This document shows positions 1 through 9,687 of a stretch of 64,000 nt of DNA, one piece after another (the stretch's first letter is position 1; each line of letters opens with the position of its first letter). This DNA is from Chitinophaga silvisoli (lineage in GTDB: Bacteria; Bacteroidota; Bacteroidia; Chitinophagales; Chitinophagaceae). The DNA lies in assembly GCF_003412465.1 (NCBI RefSeq), contig NZ_QTJV01000006.1, positions 310,001 to 374,000 of the forward strand, written 5' to 3'. The position numbers and the translations under genes are program-made. A model generated the notes under the pieces. The model saw nothing but the letters and a program-made list of their open reading frames with translations, did not search any database and had not been told where the DNA came from.

Positions 1-981
1 GGCACGAATCCCTACTACGCAACGCTCAAGGGTGCTATCATTGATAATGGTACCATCTGCAATGATGGTTTTCTTAAAGGTTCCACTCATTTTCGCCGGC
101 GGCAGCATACGTGCACGTGAATAAATGGTCTGGTGCTCATCGAACAGGTTGAATTGAGGAATATCATCTGTCAGTGACAGGTTGGCCTCCCAGAATGAGC
201 TGATATTTCCAATATCCGTCCAGTACCCGGTATATTGATAGCTCATTACTTTCAGGTCCGCATTGATCGCATATGGGATAATCTCTTTACCAAAGTCAGT
301 TGCAGCGGCCTGCCCTTTCAGCAAATTTACCAGCGTGTTTCTGCTAAAGATATAGATCCCCATACTTGCCAGGTATTCCCTTCCTGCGGCATGCATTTCA
401 TCGCTTACCGGTGATGCCCATGGTGCCAGTACATCCTGCTTGGGTTTTTCGGTAAATGAGGTAATGAGGCCATGATCATCCGTTTTCAGAATCCCAAAAT
501 CAGAAGCATCTTTCGCAGTTACCGGGATGGTACCGATGGTTACCTCTGCCTGTGATTCAATATGATGTTGCAGCATCTCCCTGAAATCCATCTGGTACAG
601 CTGGTCGCCGGACAGGATCAGCACGTAGTCATACTCGTAGTTCTCGATATGATGGAGACACTGACGCACCGCATCTGCTGTACCCTGGTACCATGTGGGG
701 TTATCTGGAGTTTGCTCAGCTGCCAGGATATCTACAAACGCTTTACTGAAGTGACTGAAATGATACGTATTCTTAATATGCTTATTCAGTGAAGCGGAGT
801 TAAACTGGGTGAGCACAAAGATGCGGTTCATATCCGCATTCAAACAATTGGAGATGGGAATATCTACCAATCTGTATTTACCTGCTACCGGCACAGCGGG
901 TTTCGAGCGCTTGCGGGTGAGCGGATAAAGACGGGTACCGGAACCGCCTCCTAAGATAAGGGAGATAACTGCGTTAGACAT
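1..981 (-). CDS. glgC: Glucose-1-phosphate adenylyltransferase, 3' end cut by window edge
   Basis: Makes ADP-glucose from glucose-1-phosphate and ATP, the first committed step of bacterial glycogen synthesis in the cytoplasm. The gene starts at ATG 981 and runs off the left edge, so only about 327 codons are visible of a family usually 400-430 residues long. The N-terminus shows the nucleotidyltransferase signature LILGGGSGTRLYPLT (residues 8-22) followed by KPAVPVAGKYRLVDIPISNC. Further on there are LSGDQLYQMD and GYWTDIGNISSFWEAN, typical of GlgC. The visible end lies at the start of the C-terminal left-handed beta-helix region. glgA lies 86 bp upstream on the same strand, so the two are probably co-transcribed. 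Allosteric effector preference cannot be judged from the partial sequence. Confidence 0.95.
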   Translation of the reverse strand, partial: MSNAVISLILGGGSGTRLYPLTRKRSKPAVPVAGKYRLVDIPISNCLNADMNRIFVLTQFNSASLNKHIKNTYHFSHFSKAFVDILAAEQTPDNPTWYQGTADAVRQCLHHIENYEYDYVLILSGDQLYQMDFREMLQHHIESQAEVTIGTIPVTAKDASDFGILKTDDHGLITSFTEKPKQDVLAPWASPVSDEMHAAGREYLASMGIYIFSRNTLVNLLKGQAAATDFGKEIIPYAINADLKVMSYQYTGYWTDIGNISSFWEANLSLTDDIPQFNLFDEHQTIYSRARMLPPAKMSGTFKKTIIADGTIINDSTLERCVVGIRA

Positions 982-1067
982 ATGTTCTATTCTTTTGTTT
1001 CGTTGAAATAATGATTACTATAATGGAAAGTCCCGTTTACAAACTTACGTGGAAAGTTCCGTGCCAA

Positions 1068-2492
1068 TTAAGGTCTGATTATAATTGATTCGTATAATTT
1101 TACATATTCTGCGGCAGCACTGTCCCAGGAGTGATCGATCTGCATGATATATTCCTGGATTTCCTGCAATGCCTGTGGATCATTGTACAGCTCCACAGCG
1201 CGTGCAACGGCCTGACAGGCATCCCAGGCTTCGGCCTGGATAAAGCGGATTCCGAAACCACCGGGTTCTCCAAAGTCTTTCACTGTATCTTTCAATCCAC
1301 CTACGCTACGTACAATGGGTACCGTACCATAGCGCAATGCATACAACTGGTTCAGGCCACAAGGTTCTACTCTGCTGGGCATCAACAGGAAGTCACTCCC
1401 GGCATATATGCGGTGAGACAAGCCCTCATTATACCCATATTGCACATTGAAGTTAGGTCCGGTACCGGCCTTTGTCTGGTGCAAACGCCATTCTGTATGA
1501 GACTCCCCGCTTCCTAATACCAGGAAGTTGAGCTGGTTCTGCTGCTCGTACAATGAACGGCCAATAATATCTGGTAACAGGTCAGCTCCTTTCTCACCAA
1601 CCAAACGGCCAATGAAGGAGAACAATGGTAATTCAGGGTTAAAGCCAAACTCCTCGCACAACTGGCGCTTTATTTCTTTTTTACCTCTTACAAAGGAAGT
1701 TTCATCATAATGGTAAGGTAACATCGGGTCCGTTGCAGGATCCCATACCTTGTTGTCAATTCCGTTCAGGATTCCCTTGCACTTACGGCGCTCGCTTCTC
1801 AGCAGACTTTCCAGTCCGTTCGCACCATTGTACATTTCTTCGAGATATCCGGGGGATACGGTGGTCACTCTCCAGGCACACTTGATCGCTGATGCAAGGG
1901 GATTCACCGCATTGTCCCATCCTACCAGCCCTGCCTTCCAGAGGTCAAAGCCCGGTAAGCGATATAGCTGATCCCAGCCAAACTGCCCCTGGTACTGTGC
2001 ATTGTGAATGGTAAGCACCGTGGCGATGTTGCGCAGCCTTTCGTACTTGTAAGCATGCGTCATCATAAAAGGAATAAACCCCGTATGATGATCGTGGCAA
2101 TGTACCACATCCGGATGGTGCTGCCATTCATTCAGCCAGTCCAGTACAGCGATCTGGAATGCCAGGAAACGTTCCATATCATTCCAGTGCCCGTACACGC
2201 CCTCCTGGTCCAGCAGGCCCGGAATGTCCAACAGGTACAGGTCAAAGCCCAGTACATTGTTCTTTTCCCGGAACACGTTGACGTGGTACCAGTTGAACCC
2301 TACCCAGGTACCTCCCTGATGCACGAGTTCAAATTCATTCTTTTCGAAAAAGCGGGACTTATAGGCGGGCATCACTACCTTGGCTACACAACCCAGATCA
2401 TGCTGATACTTAGGCAGTGCACCCACTACATCGGCTAATCCTCCTACTTTCGCTACCGGATAACATTCCGCGCTAACGTGTAAAATTTCCAT
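1068..2492 (-). CDS. glgA: Glycogen synthase (ADP-glucose-dependent, GT5)
   Basis: Transfers glucose from ADP-glucose to the non-reducing end of alpha-1,4-glucan. At 474 residues it has normal family length. The N-terminal GT5 domain carries KVGGLADV (residues 15-22), the family's ADP-glucose-binding K-x-G-G-L motif, and HCHDHHTGFIP in the middle. The C-terminal GT-B half has LPLFSFIGRLVGEKGADLL and MPSRVEPCGLNQLYALRYG, which contains the conserved donor-binding Glu. It precedes glgC in the same direction, giving a short glgA-glgC unit. The 295 bp upstream (2493-2787) separates it from the divergent DUF72 gene and must hold both promoters. No clear TAnnTTTG box was found for glgA. Confidence 0.96.
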   Translation of the reverse strand: MEILHVSAECYPVAKVGGLADVVGALPKYQHDLGCVAKVVMPAYKSRFFEKNEFELVHQGGTWVGFNWYHVNVFREKNNVLGFDLYLLDIPGLLDQEGVYGHWNDMERFLAFQIAVLDWLNEWQHHPDVVHCHDHHTGFIPFMMTHAYKYERLRNIATVLTIHNAQYQGQFGWDQLYRLPGFDLWKAGLVGWDNAVNPLASAIKCAWRVTTVSPGYLEEMYNGANGLESLLRSERRKCKGILNGIDNKVWDPATDPMLPYHYDETSFVRGKKEIKRQLCEEFGFNPELPLFSFIGRLVGEKGADLLPDIIGRSLYEQQNQLNFLVLGSGESHTEWRLHQTKAGTGPNFNVQYGYNEGLSHRIYAGSDFLLMPSRVEPCGLNQLYALRYGTVPIVRSVGGLKDTVKDFGEPGGFGIRFIQAEAWDACQAVARAVELYNDPQALQEIQEYIMQIDHSWDSAAAEYVKLYESIIIRP

Positions 2493-2787
2493 GCTTGTCA
2501 GTTAATAAATAAAGCTCTTGTATATAATCAAATTAGCTTGGAAAAAGGATATTGCAAAGGAATATCCAAACTTTCTTTATATTATTTGTATAGCCGCCAC
2601 TGGTACAGCCTGCTGCCTCCAAAACCACGCCCATCCGGCTTGTAGCAAGCCTTTCAGTTCATAATAATTTTTTATCATAAGGCATCTTCCGGCACCACGA
2701 TGTGTGGCGATGTAACCACGGAATGCTGAAAAAGCGATTATAGTTAAAAATCTTATCTTCGAAGGTTATTAATTTCCAACTAGTTTT

Positions 2788-3693
2788 ATGCAATTTGGTC
2801 GCGTCAATGATTCATTGTTAAATAACATAGACTTTAGTCTGCCTGATCCTGCTGATAATAAACTGGTATTACCCGGTCAGCCTGCAGCAAATCTTTCTGT
2901 TTATATTGGCTGCCCCCGTTGGGGAATGAAAGAATGGGTGGGCACCCTGTATCCAAAAGGAACCAAAGAAGCCAATTACCTTGAGGAATACCCTCATCAT
3001 TTCAATTGTATTGAGTTCAATGCCACTCATTATAAGATCTATGACCCGGGCACTATCGGGAAATGGAAGGCCCGTGTGAACAGGAAGGATTTTAAATTCT
3101 GTCCCAAGGTGCCGCAATCAATTAGTCACTACAGCAGTCTGGTGAATGCCCAGGACCAGACCACCGCATTTCTCGAAGGCATCCTCGCACTTGAAGAAAA
3201 CCTGGGGCCTATCTTTCTGCAACTGGGTGAGAACTTTAGTCCTAAGAGGAAGGAGAATCTGTATAAATACCTGCAAAGTCTGCCGACAGACCTGTCATGG
3301 TATGTAGAGCTCCGCCACCCGGACTGGTTTACGAACCCCGCTACTGCCAAAGAACTCTTCGATACCTTCAGGCAATTGAAAATAGGCGCAGTGATTACCG
3401 ACACCGCCGGCCGGAGAGACTGTGTACATATGCAGCTGTCCACAGCGGGGTCTATGGTCCGCTTTGTGGGGAATAGCCTGCACCCGACAGATTATAAGCG
3501 AATGGATGAATGGGTGCTGCGCATAGACAAGTGGATAAAGAACGGCCTGCAGGAATTATATTTTTTCATGCATATGCAGGATGATATGAGTTACATTGAG
3601 GCAAGTGTATACTTCATTGATAAACTGAAAGAGAGATCCGGGATCAGCATCCCCAAGCCCGTATTTCAGCCAAGACAACAGTCATTATTCTAA
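2788..3693 (+). CDS. DUF72 (YecE-like) family protein
   Basis: A 301-residue protein of the DUF72/YecE family, TIM-barrel-like proteins of unknown enzymatic activity. Family features are visible: VYIGCPRWGMKEWVGTLYP near residue 40, FNCIEFNATHYKIY, FKFCPKVPQSISH, PIFLQLGENFSPK, LSWYVELRHPDWF and, near the C-terminus, ELYFFMHMQDDMSYIEASVYFIDKL. There is no signal peptide, so it is likely cytoplasmic. A weak promoter-like TATCTTCG (one base from TAnnTTTG) lies about 27 bp upstream. It is transcribed alone and ends at a clear hairpin terminator. Membership of the family is secure, but no substrate can be inferred. Confidence 0.92.
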   Translation: MQFGRVNDSLLNNIDFSLPDPADNKLVLPGQPAANLSVYIGCPRWGMKEWVGTLYPKGTKEANYLEEYPHHFNCIEFNATHYKIYDPGTIGKWKARVNRKDFKFCPKVPQSISHYSSLVNAQDQTTAFLEGILALEENLGPIFLQLGENFSPKRKENLYKYLQSLPTDLSWYVELRHPDWFTNPATAKELFDTFRQLKIGAVITDTAGRRDCVHMQLSTAGSMVRFVGNSLHPTDYKRMDEWVLRIDKWIKNGLQELYFFMHMQDDMSYIEASVYFIDKLKERSGISIPKPVFQPRQQSLF

Positions 3694-3700
3694 ATAGAAA

Positions 3701-3736
3701 AAGGCAGATAAAAAGCGTATGCTCCTTATCTGCCTT
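3701..3736. terminator. Bidirectional hairpin terminator
   Basis: Perfect 11-bp inverted repeat: AAGGCAGATAA at 3701-3711 and TTATCTGCCTT at 3726-3736, with a 14-nt loop. It lies between the convergent DUF72 gene and the small minus-strand gene and could serve both. Confidence 0.7.
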
Positions 3737-3758
3737 ACCCGCTTAAGCAGCCATCATC

Positions 3759-3953
3759 TTATCGCTGCTGTTGGTTTTTATCGCCTTTGTCTTGTTCTTT
3801 TTTATCTTTGTCCTGATCTTTCTTAGGAATAATGATCCTTTCAGGATCATCGGATGTTACTTCTCTCGTAATATCCCGACTATAGTCATTTCCTAAATTT
3901 GGTCCTCCCTGTTCAAGACCATTACTACCTATTGATCTGTCTCTTACTTCCAT
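3759..3953 (-). CDS. Small charged hypothetical protein
   Basis: About 64 residues starting MEVRDRSIGSNGLEQG at ATG 3953. An in-frame upstream ATG at 4013 would add 20 residues (MLAWFLGYKLYHYS...), but the internal start fits a hydrophilic small protein better. The N-terminal half is Gly/Asn/Asp-rich. The C-terminus is a low-complexity Lys/Asp/Gln run (KKDQDKDKKEQDKGDKNQQQR), probably disordered. No transmembrane segment or known domain is recognised with the chosen start; the longer form would give a short hydrophobic N-terminus. Function unknown. The frame stays open through a biased acidic/basic composition and ends at a shared terminator, which supports it being expressed. Confidence 0.5.
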   Translation of the reverse strand: MEVRDRSIGSNGLEQGGPNLGNDYSRDITREVTSDDPERIIIPKKDQDKDKKEQDKGDKNQQQR

Positions 3954-4121
3954 AACTCTCTGTTTTTTGGGTGAATAATGATATAATTTATAGCCCAGAA
4001 ACCATGCCAGCAAGAGTGTTCATAAGCGGACACAAGTTCCTGAAAGCGAACAGCCTGCAAAACTGAAACTATTCATTTACAAAGCATTACAAACTGGTAT
4101 CATTGTAGTAATATTTTTTTT

Positions 4122-6479
4122 ATGATCAGGAATTTTTGCCGTGTTGCCTGGCGCAACCTGCTACAGCATAAGACACTGTCTGTAATTAATATTACAGGGC
4201 TCGCCCTGGGTATGGCTTTCGCATTTCTCATCTTTATGTGGGTGCAATATGAAAAGAGCTATGATCAGTTCCATTCAAACGGAGACCGGATCGCTTTGTT
4301 CATCAAGCACAGCCTCTTCAATGATCAAAAGAATACACAATATGCCACTCCCCTGCCCCTTTACTGGCTCATGCAGCATGACTACCCTGAAGTGAAACGC
4401 GCCAGCAGGATTAGTCAGTCGGACAAGATGGGCATTGCCTATGGTACCAATAAGTTTTTCAAAACAGGGATGTGTGCTGATCCGGCCTTTCTCCAGATGT
4501 TTTCTTTCCCCCTGGTCGAGGGAAATGCAAAGACAGCCCTGGATGAAGTGAACAGTATTATCCTGACCCAATCACAGGCCCGTGCCTTGTTCGGAAATGC
4601 CTCTGCCATCGGACAATTTGTGAAAGTCGACAATATGGATATGCAGGTAACAGGAATAATGAAAGACCTGCCTGCGAATTCTACATTTCAGTTTGATTTC
4701 CTCATGCCTTTTTCACTGATGGAAAGGGAATCCTCTTTTGTAAAAGATGCGAATACAAGATGGGGAGTAAACTTTGCCTGGAATGCAGTAGAATTGAATC
4801 CTGGTGTGGACATGGCAAGCTTCTCCAGGAAAATACGCAACCTGGTGAATGAACATGATCCGGGGCATGATAATCAATTCCTGGATCTGCAGGCCTTTAC
4901 ACGCATGCACCTGCACAATGAATTCAAGGACTGGAAAGAAGCAGGAGGCAGGATCACTTATGTACATCTCTTTAGTATCATCGGTATCTTTGTGCTGCTC
5001 ATAGCGTGTATCAATTTTATGAACCTGAGCACGGCCAGATCTGAAAAGAGAGCGAAGGAAGTAGGCATCCGTAAGGCTATAGGTTCCGGTCGTACGCAGT
5101 TGATCGGTCAGTTTCTCAGTGAGTCTGTAATAACTTCATTGATTGCATTTGTAGTAGCGATTATATTGATCCTGATCATTCGGCCTTCCCTCGGACAAGC
5201 AGGCATATCAAACCTGCATTTCTCCTATCAGCATGTAGCAATGGCATTAGGTATTTGTATTGCCACCGGCCTGCTGGCAGGTAGTTATCCTGCCTGGTAT
5301 CTTTCCTCCTTCGTACCGGTGAAGGTATTGAAAGGCGCGGTAAAGACAGGTAAGCGTCCTGTTACATTGCGCCGCGTGTTGGTGGTGTTCCAGTTTGCAA
5401 TCAGTATTGCACTGATAATTTGTACAACGATTGTATTCCAGCAGATCAGGCATGCGCAGACAAGGTTCATGGGCTATGATCCAAATAATCTTTTATCTAT
5501 ACAAACCAGCACCTCGCTGAATAAAAACTTTACCGCCCTGAAACAGGAATTGCTGAATACAGGGCAGTTAGAGGCGGTGACAAGAACGTCACAACCCATG
5601 ACGGCTAACTACAACAAGTGGAGCGATTTCTCCTGGCAGGGCAAAGACCCTAAAGCAGAAATTTCGATGGATGTGATCATGGGGGATTGGGATTATGATA
5701 AGGTAACGGGGATGCAACTCATAGAAGGACGCTCATTTGAGGCAGGCCATCCTACAGATTCAAGTGCTGTCATTCTCAATGAAACCGCATTGAAGACCAT
5801 CGGCTATACAGATCCTATAGGCAAGACGATTCAGTCCGGTGCCAATACGCTCACCATTATAGGCATTATAAAAGACCTGGTGCTCTACAACCCTTACCAG
5901 ACGGCCTACCCGCTGGCGATCATCTTTGAAAAAGAAGATGCAAACAATATCCTGATTCGCCTTAAGAAGGGAGCCGACCTGTCAAAGACACTGAGCATCA
6001 TCGGACCTGTATTTGAGAAGTATAATACCGATCGGCCATTTGTATATTCCTTCACCGACCAGGACTTCGCCCGTAAATTTGAAATGGAGAACCAGGTAGG
6101 CAGCCTGGCGGCATCCTTTGCCCTGTTAGCGATCCTGATATCAAGCATGGGACTCTTCGGACTCGCTATGTTCATGGCCGAGCGCAGGACCAAAGAGATC
6201 GGGATCAGGAAGGTTTTGGGGGCTAGTCTGCCGCAATTATGGGTATTACTGTCCAGAGACTTTGTCTGGCTGGTGATCCTGGCGGCGCTGATCGCAACAC
6301 CTTTTGCGTTCTTTTTGATGCGGCAATGGCTGGCGCATTTTGATTACAAAATTGAGATTCGCTGGGAGATCTTTGCGGGAGCGGGTATGCTGGCCTGTGT
6401 GATTGCATTGCTAACAGTGAGTACGCAGGCGATAAAAGCAGCGCTGATCAATCCGGTTATTTCATTGAAATCAGAATAA
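4122..6479 (+). CDS. MacB/FtsX-type ABC transporter permease
   Basis: A 785-residue inner-membrane permease of the form common in Bacteroidota: N-terminal transmembrane helix (residues about 20-43, INITGLALGMAFAFLIFMWV), a MacB-like periplasmic domain (about 60-270), a three-helix FtsX block opening with LFSIIGIFVLLIACINFMNLSTARSEKRAKEVGIRKAIG, a second periplasmic domain, and a second FtsX block with MAERRTKEIGIRKVLGASLPQL. The duplicated EVGIRK/EIGIRK motifs are the expected coupling sites for an ATPase. No ATP-binding subunit lies nearby, so any partner is elsewhere. Family members export peptides or lipoproteins or signal stress; the substrate here is unknown. The gene is monocistronic and ends at the hairpin at 6519-6557. 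Confidence 0.9.
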   Translation: MIRNFCRVAWRNLLQHKTLSVINITGLALGMAFAFLIFMWVQYEKSYDQFHSNGDRIALFIKHSLFNDQKNTQYATPLPLYWLMQHDYPEVKRASRISQSDKMGIAYGTNKFFKTGMCADPAFLQMFSFPLVEGNAKTALDEVNSIILTQSQARALFGNASAIGQFVKVDNMDMQVTGIMKDLPANSTFQFDFLMPFSLMERESSFVKDANTRWGVNFAWNAVELNPGVDMASFSRKIRNLVNEHDPGHDNQFLDLQAFTRMHLHNEFKDWKEAGGRITYVHLFSIIGIFVLLIACINFMNLSTARSEKRAKEVGIRKAIGSGRTQLIGQFLSESVITSLIAFVVAIILILIIRPSLGQAGISNLHFSYQHVAMALGICIATGLLAGSYPAWYLSSFVPVKVLKGAVKTGKRPVTLRRVLVVFQFAISIALIICTTIVFQQIRHAQTRFMGYDPNNLLSIQTSTSLNKNFTALKQELLNTGQLEAVTRTSQPMTANYNKWSDFSWQGKDPKAEISMDVIMGDWDYDKVTGMQLIEGRSFEAGHPTDSSAVILNETALKTIGYTDPIGKTIQSGANTLTIIGIIKDLVLYNPYQTAYPLAIIFEKEDANNILIRLKKGADLSKTLSIIGPVFEKYNTDRPFVYSFTDQDFARKFEMENQVGSLAASFALLAILISSMGLFGLAMFMAERRTKEIGIRKVLGASLPQLWVLLSRDFVWLVILAALIATPFAFFLMRQWLAHFDYKIEIRWEIFAGAGMLACVIALLTVSTQAIKAALINPVISLKSE

Positions 6480-6518
6480 ACACTATAGAATGATGCCGGC
6501 CGAAGGCCCAGGCTTCCG

Positions 6519-6557
6519 AAAAGGCCGCTTTTACTCAATGTTAAAGGGGCCTTTTTT
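6519..6557 (+). terminator. Rho-independent terminator
   Basis: AAAAGGCC (6519-6526) pairs with GGCCTTTT (6548-6555), the inner TTTA/TAAA extends the stem, and a six-T run follows. It ends the permease gene. Confidence 0.7.
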
Positions 6558-6602
6558 CAAAAAATCCTCTATTTTTTAGACAAAATCTAACAAACTCCCC
6601 TA

Positions 6603-6634
6603 TTTGCATTCCAGCAATCAAAACATTACTTTTG
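6603..6634 (+). promoter_or_regulatory. Bacteroidota-type promoter of the FAD/Fe-S dehydrogenase gene
   Basis: -33 element TTTG at 6603-6606, a 20-nt spacer, and -7 element TACTTTTG at 6627-6634 (consensus TAnnTTTG). Transcription should start near 6640, about 18 nt before ATG 6658. Confidence 0.7.
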
Positions 6635-6657
6635 CCTTCTGAAAAGGGAAGATTAAT

Positions 6658-9588
6658 ATGCGCGAAAAGCTTAGGGAGCTTGCCGGACAATTTGCCGGAA
6701 CGTTATACACTGACGACACCATGCGTACCCTGTACGCCACAGATGCCTCAGCATACAGAGAAATGCCATTGGCCGTAGCTATACCTGCCAATGAGGAGGA
6801 CATCAAAACACTGATCCGTTTTGCGAGAGCAAACAAAACGTCGTTGATCCCGCGTACCGCAGGAACGTCGTTGGCCGGACAGGTTGTTGGAAACGGTATC
6901 GTTGTGGACGTGTCGCGTACTTTCACCAAAATTCTCGAAATCAATACTGAAGAACATTGGGTAAGAGTTCAGCCCGGCGTAATCCGCGATGAACTGAACA
7001 TGTTCCTCAAACCATATGGTTTCTACTTCGGCCCGGAAACCTCTACTGCCAACCGCGCCATGATAGGCGGGATGGTGGGGAACAATTCCTGCGGCTCCAA
7101 CTCTGTCGTTTACGGCAGTACCCGCGAACACCTCCTCGAAGTAAAAGCCATCCTCAGCGATGGTTCGGACGTGACTTTCAACAGCATCTCTGCTGACGAA
7201 TTTCATGCACGCTGCGAAAGGAATGACGGTAGTCTGGAAACGGCCGTTTATAGGCAGATGCGTAGCCTGCTGGGCAACCACTCCCACCAGGAAGAGATCC
7301 GCCGTGAATTTCCAAAACCCAGCATCCTCCGCAGAAATACCGGTTATGCCGTAGACCTGCTGCTGGAAACCGCACCTTTCACTGCCGGTAAGGAAGACTT
7401 CAACTTCTGTAAACTCATCGCCGGTTCCGAAGGTACCCTCGCCTTCCTCACCGAAATCAAAATTCACGTAGACCCCCTGCCTCCCAAAGAGACTGGTCTT
7501 CTTTGCGTACACTTCAATAATGTAGATGAATCCCTGCGGGCGAATATTATTGCCATGCAATATAAACCCAGCGCAAGTGAACTGATAGACCACTATATCC
7601 TGGAGTGTACAAAAGACAATATCGAGCAAAGCAAGAACCGCTTCTTTGTGCAGGGCGATCCCGGTGCGATCCTCGTAGTTGAATTCCTCCGCGATACCCG
7701 CGAAGCTATCACTGAGATTGCTGACCGCCTCATTGCAGAACTGAAAGCAGCAGGGCTGGGCTACCACTTCCCCCTCCTGTTCGGTGCAGATACCAAGAAG
7801 ATCTGGACACTTCGGAAAGCAGGTTTAGGCTTGCTCAGTAACCTGCCAGGCGATGAGAAGGCGGTACCAGTGATCGAGGATACAGCGATTGACATCTACG
7901 ATCTGCCCGACTACATCCGTGACTTCAACGAAGTGCTGAAAGCTAATAATCTCTATTGCGTACACTATGCGCACGCAGGTAGTGGAGAGATCCACCTACG
8001 CCCTATCATCAACCTGAAAACAGAGGAAGGCAATGCCCTCTTCCGTAAGATTGCTGAAGAGATTGCGACCCTCGTAAAGAAATACAGAGGCTCCCTGAGT
8101 GGCGAGCATGGTGACGGCCGGCTGCGTGGCGAATTCATTCGCCAGATGATCGGTGACAAGAACTATGAACTGCTCAGAGAAATCAAATATACCTGGGATC
8201 CGGAGAACATCTTCAATCCAAACAAGATCGTAGATACACCCAGCATGAACAGCATGCTGCGTTATACACCGGGCCAGCAAACACCGCCTATTCAAACCGT
8301 CTTCCACTTCCCTGATCAGACGATCCTGCAACATGCAGAACAGTGTAATGGTTCAGGCGATTGCCGCAAGACACAACTGAGTGGAGGCACCATGTGCCCT
8401 AGCTATATGGCTACGCGCAATGAGAAAGATACCACCCGTGCAAGGGCGAACATTTTACGTGAGTTCCTTACCCACTCCAATAAAGAAAACCGGTTCGACC
8501 ATAAAGAAATCAAGGAAGTACTGGACCTCTGTCTGGCCTGTAAAGGTTGTAAGTCAGAATGTCCGTCCAACGTGGATATGGCGAAACTGAAAATGGAATT
8601 CCTGCAGCATTACTACGATGCGAACGGCGTACCATTCAGGGCAAAACTGATCAGTAACTACAACCGGCTGAATGGACTGGCGCAATTTGTACCAGGCATT
8701 TACAACTGGATGATCAATACCAAAGCAACTGGCAATCTGATAAAGAAGACTTCCGGTTTTGCAAAAGATCGTTCACTGCCCGGTTTACAGCAGACGACCC
8801 TGCGCCGCTGGTTTAAGAAAGAGTGGCCGGCGATGAAAGCGATCCTGCCTGTAGCAAAGAAAAAGGTGTACCTCTTCTGTGATGAGTTCACCAACTTCAA
8901 TGACACGCATATCGGTATCAAAGCAGTGCAATTGCTTTATCGTTTAGGATATGACGTTGTAATGATTGATCACCCCGAAAGTGCCCGTGCATGGCTGTCT
9001 AAAGGCCTGCTGCGCAAAGCAAGGGTGTTTGCAGAACAGAATGTGCGCATCTTTAGTGAGGTGATCAATGACAATGTACCTTTGCTGGGAGTAGAACCTT
9101 CAGCAATACTGAGTTTCAGGGATGAATATCCGGACCTGGTGCGCGAAGAATTAAGAGCTGCTGCAAAGGAACTGGCGAAGAATGTATTCCTGATTGATGA
9201 GTTCCTGGATAAGGAAGCAGAGAAAGGAAACATCAAAGCAGATCAGTTTACAGGGGAGAAGAAACAAATCAAACTGCATGGACATTGCCAGCAAAAGGCG
9301 CTGTCTTCTGCATTGTATAGTAAGAATATTTTATCACTGCCGGCGCAGTATTCGGTGGAAGTGATTCCTTCCGGATGTTGTGGTATGGCAGGGTCTTTCG
9401 GGTATGAAAAAGAACATTATGACCTGTCGATGCAGATAGGAGAGCTGGTATTGTTCCCTGCTGTAAGGAGTGCTGCCGATGATACACTGATAGCGGCACC
9501 GGGCACGAGCTGCAGGCACCAGGTGAAGGATGGTACCGGTAAGAAAGCGATGCATCCGATAGAGATTCTCTTCGATGCTTTGAAGTAA
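6658..9588 (+). CDS. GlcD/GlcF-type FAD- and Fe-S-containing 2-hydroxyacid dehydrogenase
   Basis: A 976-residue fusion of an FAD-linked oxidase and an Fe-S/heterodisulfide-reductase-like half, the arrangement of YdiJ/D-lactate dehydrogenase-type enzymes. The N-terminal PCMH FAD domain has PRTAGTSLAGQVVG (about 62-75) and GGMVGNNSCGSNS. The FAD-oxidase C-terminal domain has HYAHAGSGEIHLRP and LSGEHGDGR. Cysteines at 563 and following (CNGSGDC) and 625-635 (CLACKGCKSEC) supply the ferredoxin-like clusters. The two cysteine-rich CCG regions are HGHCQQKALSS (about 874) and SGCCGMAGSFG (about 905). It probably oxidises D-lactate, glycolate or D-2-hydroxyglutarate and passes electrons to the quinone pool; the true substrate cannot be told. 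It has its own promoter and a strong terminator. Confidence 0.92.
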   Translation: MREKLRELAGQFAGTLYTDDTMRTLYATDASAYREMPLAVAIPANEEDIKTLIRFARANKTSLIPRTAGTSLAGQVVGNGIVVDVSRTFTKILEINTEEHWVRVQPGVIRDELNMFLKPYGFYFGPETSTANRAMIGGMVGNNSCGSNSVVYGSTREHLLEVKAILSDGSDVTFNSISADEFHARCERNDGSLETAVYRQMRSLLGNHSHQEEIRREFPKPSILRRNTGYAVDLLLETAPFTAGKEDFNFCKLIAGSEGTLAFLTEIKIHVDPLPPKETGLLCVHFNNVDESLRANIIAMQYKPSASELIDHYILECTKDNIEQSKNRFFVQGDPGAILVVEFLRDTREAITEIADRLIAELKAAGLGYHFPLLFGADTKKIWTLRKAGLGLLSNLPGDEKAVPVIEDTAIDIYDLPDYIRDFNEVLKANNLYCVHYAHAGSGEIHLRPIINLKTEEGNALFRKIAEEIATLVKKYRGSLSGEHGDGRLRGEFIRQMIGDKNYELLREIKYTWDPENIFNPNKIVDTPSMNSMLRYTPGQQTPPIQTVFHFPDQTILQHAEQCNGSGDCRKTQLSGGTMCPSYMATRNEKDTTRARANILREFLTHSNKENRFDHKEIKEVLDLCLACKGCKSECPSNVDMAKLKMEFLQHYYDANGVPFRAKLISNYNRLNGLAQFVPGIYNWMINTKATGNLIKKTSGFAKDRSLPGLQQTTLRRWFKKEWPAMKAILPVAKKKVYLFCDEFTNFNDTHIGIKAVQLLYRLGYDVVMIDHPESARAWLSKGLLRKARVFAEQNVRIFSEVINDNVPLLGVEPSAILSFRDEYPDLVREELRAAAKELAKNVFLIDEFLDKEAEKGNIKADQFTGEKKQIKLHGHCQQKALSSALYSKNILSLPAQYSVEVIPSGCCGMAGSFGYEKEHYDLSMQIGELVLFPAVRSAADDTLIAAPGTSCRHQVKDGTGKKAMHPIEILFDALK

Positions 9589-9632
9589 ATGCGTAGAAAT
9601 TAAGCCGGCCGTAACCCATTCTCTCACTTCCT

Positions 9633-9673
9633 AAATAAAAACGCTTTTGCCGTCGGCAAAAGCGTTTTTATTT
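9633..9673. terminator. Strong bidirectional terminator
   Basis: Perfect 19-bp inverted repeat with a 3-nt loop: arms 9633-9651 and 9655-9673, core AACGCTTTTGCC, with A-tracts and T-tracts at both ends. It separates the convergent dehydrogenase and sigma-factor genes. Confidence 0.9.
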
Positions 9674-9687
9674 AGCCCTATAAAATA

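Noticed and set aside
6748-7767. 339-codon open frame antisense to the FAD/Fe-S dehydrogenase
   Set aside because: It lies wholly inside a gene with clear domains, and its translation shows no domain or sensible composition. It is a shadow of codon bias.
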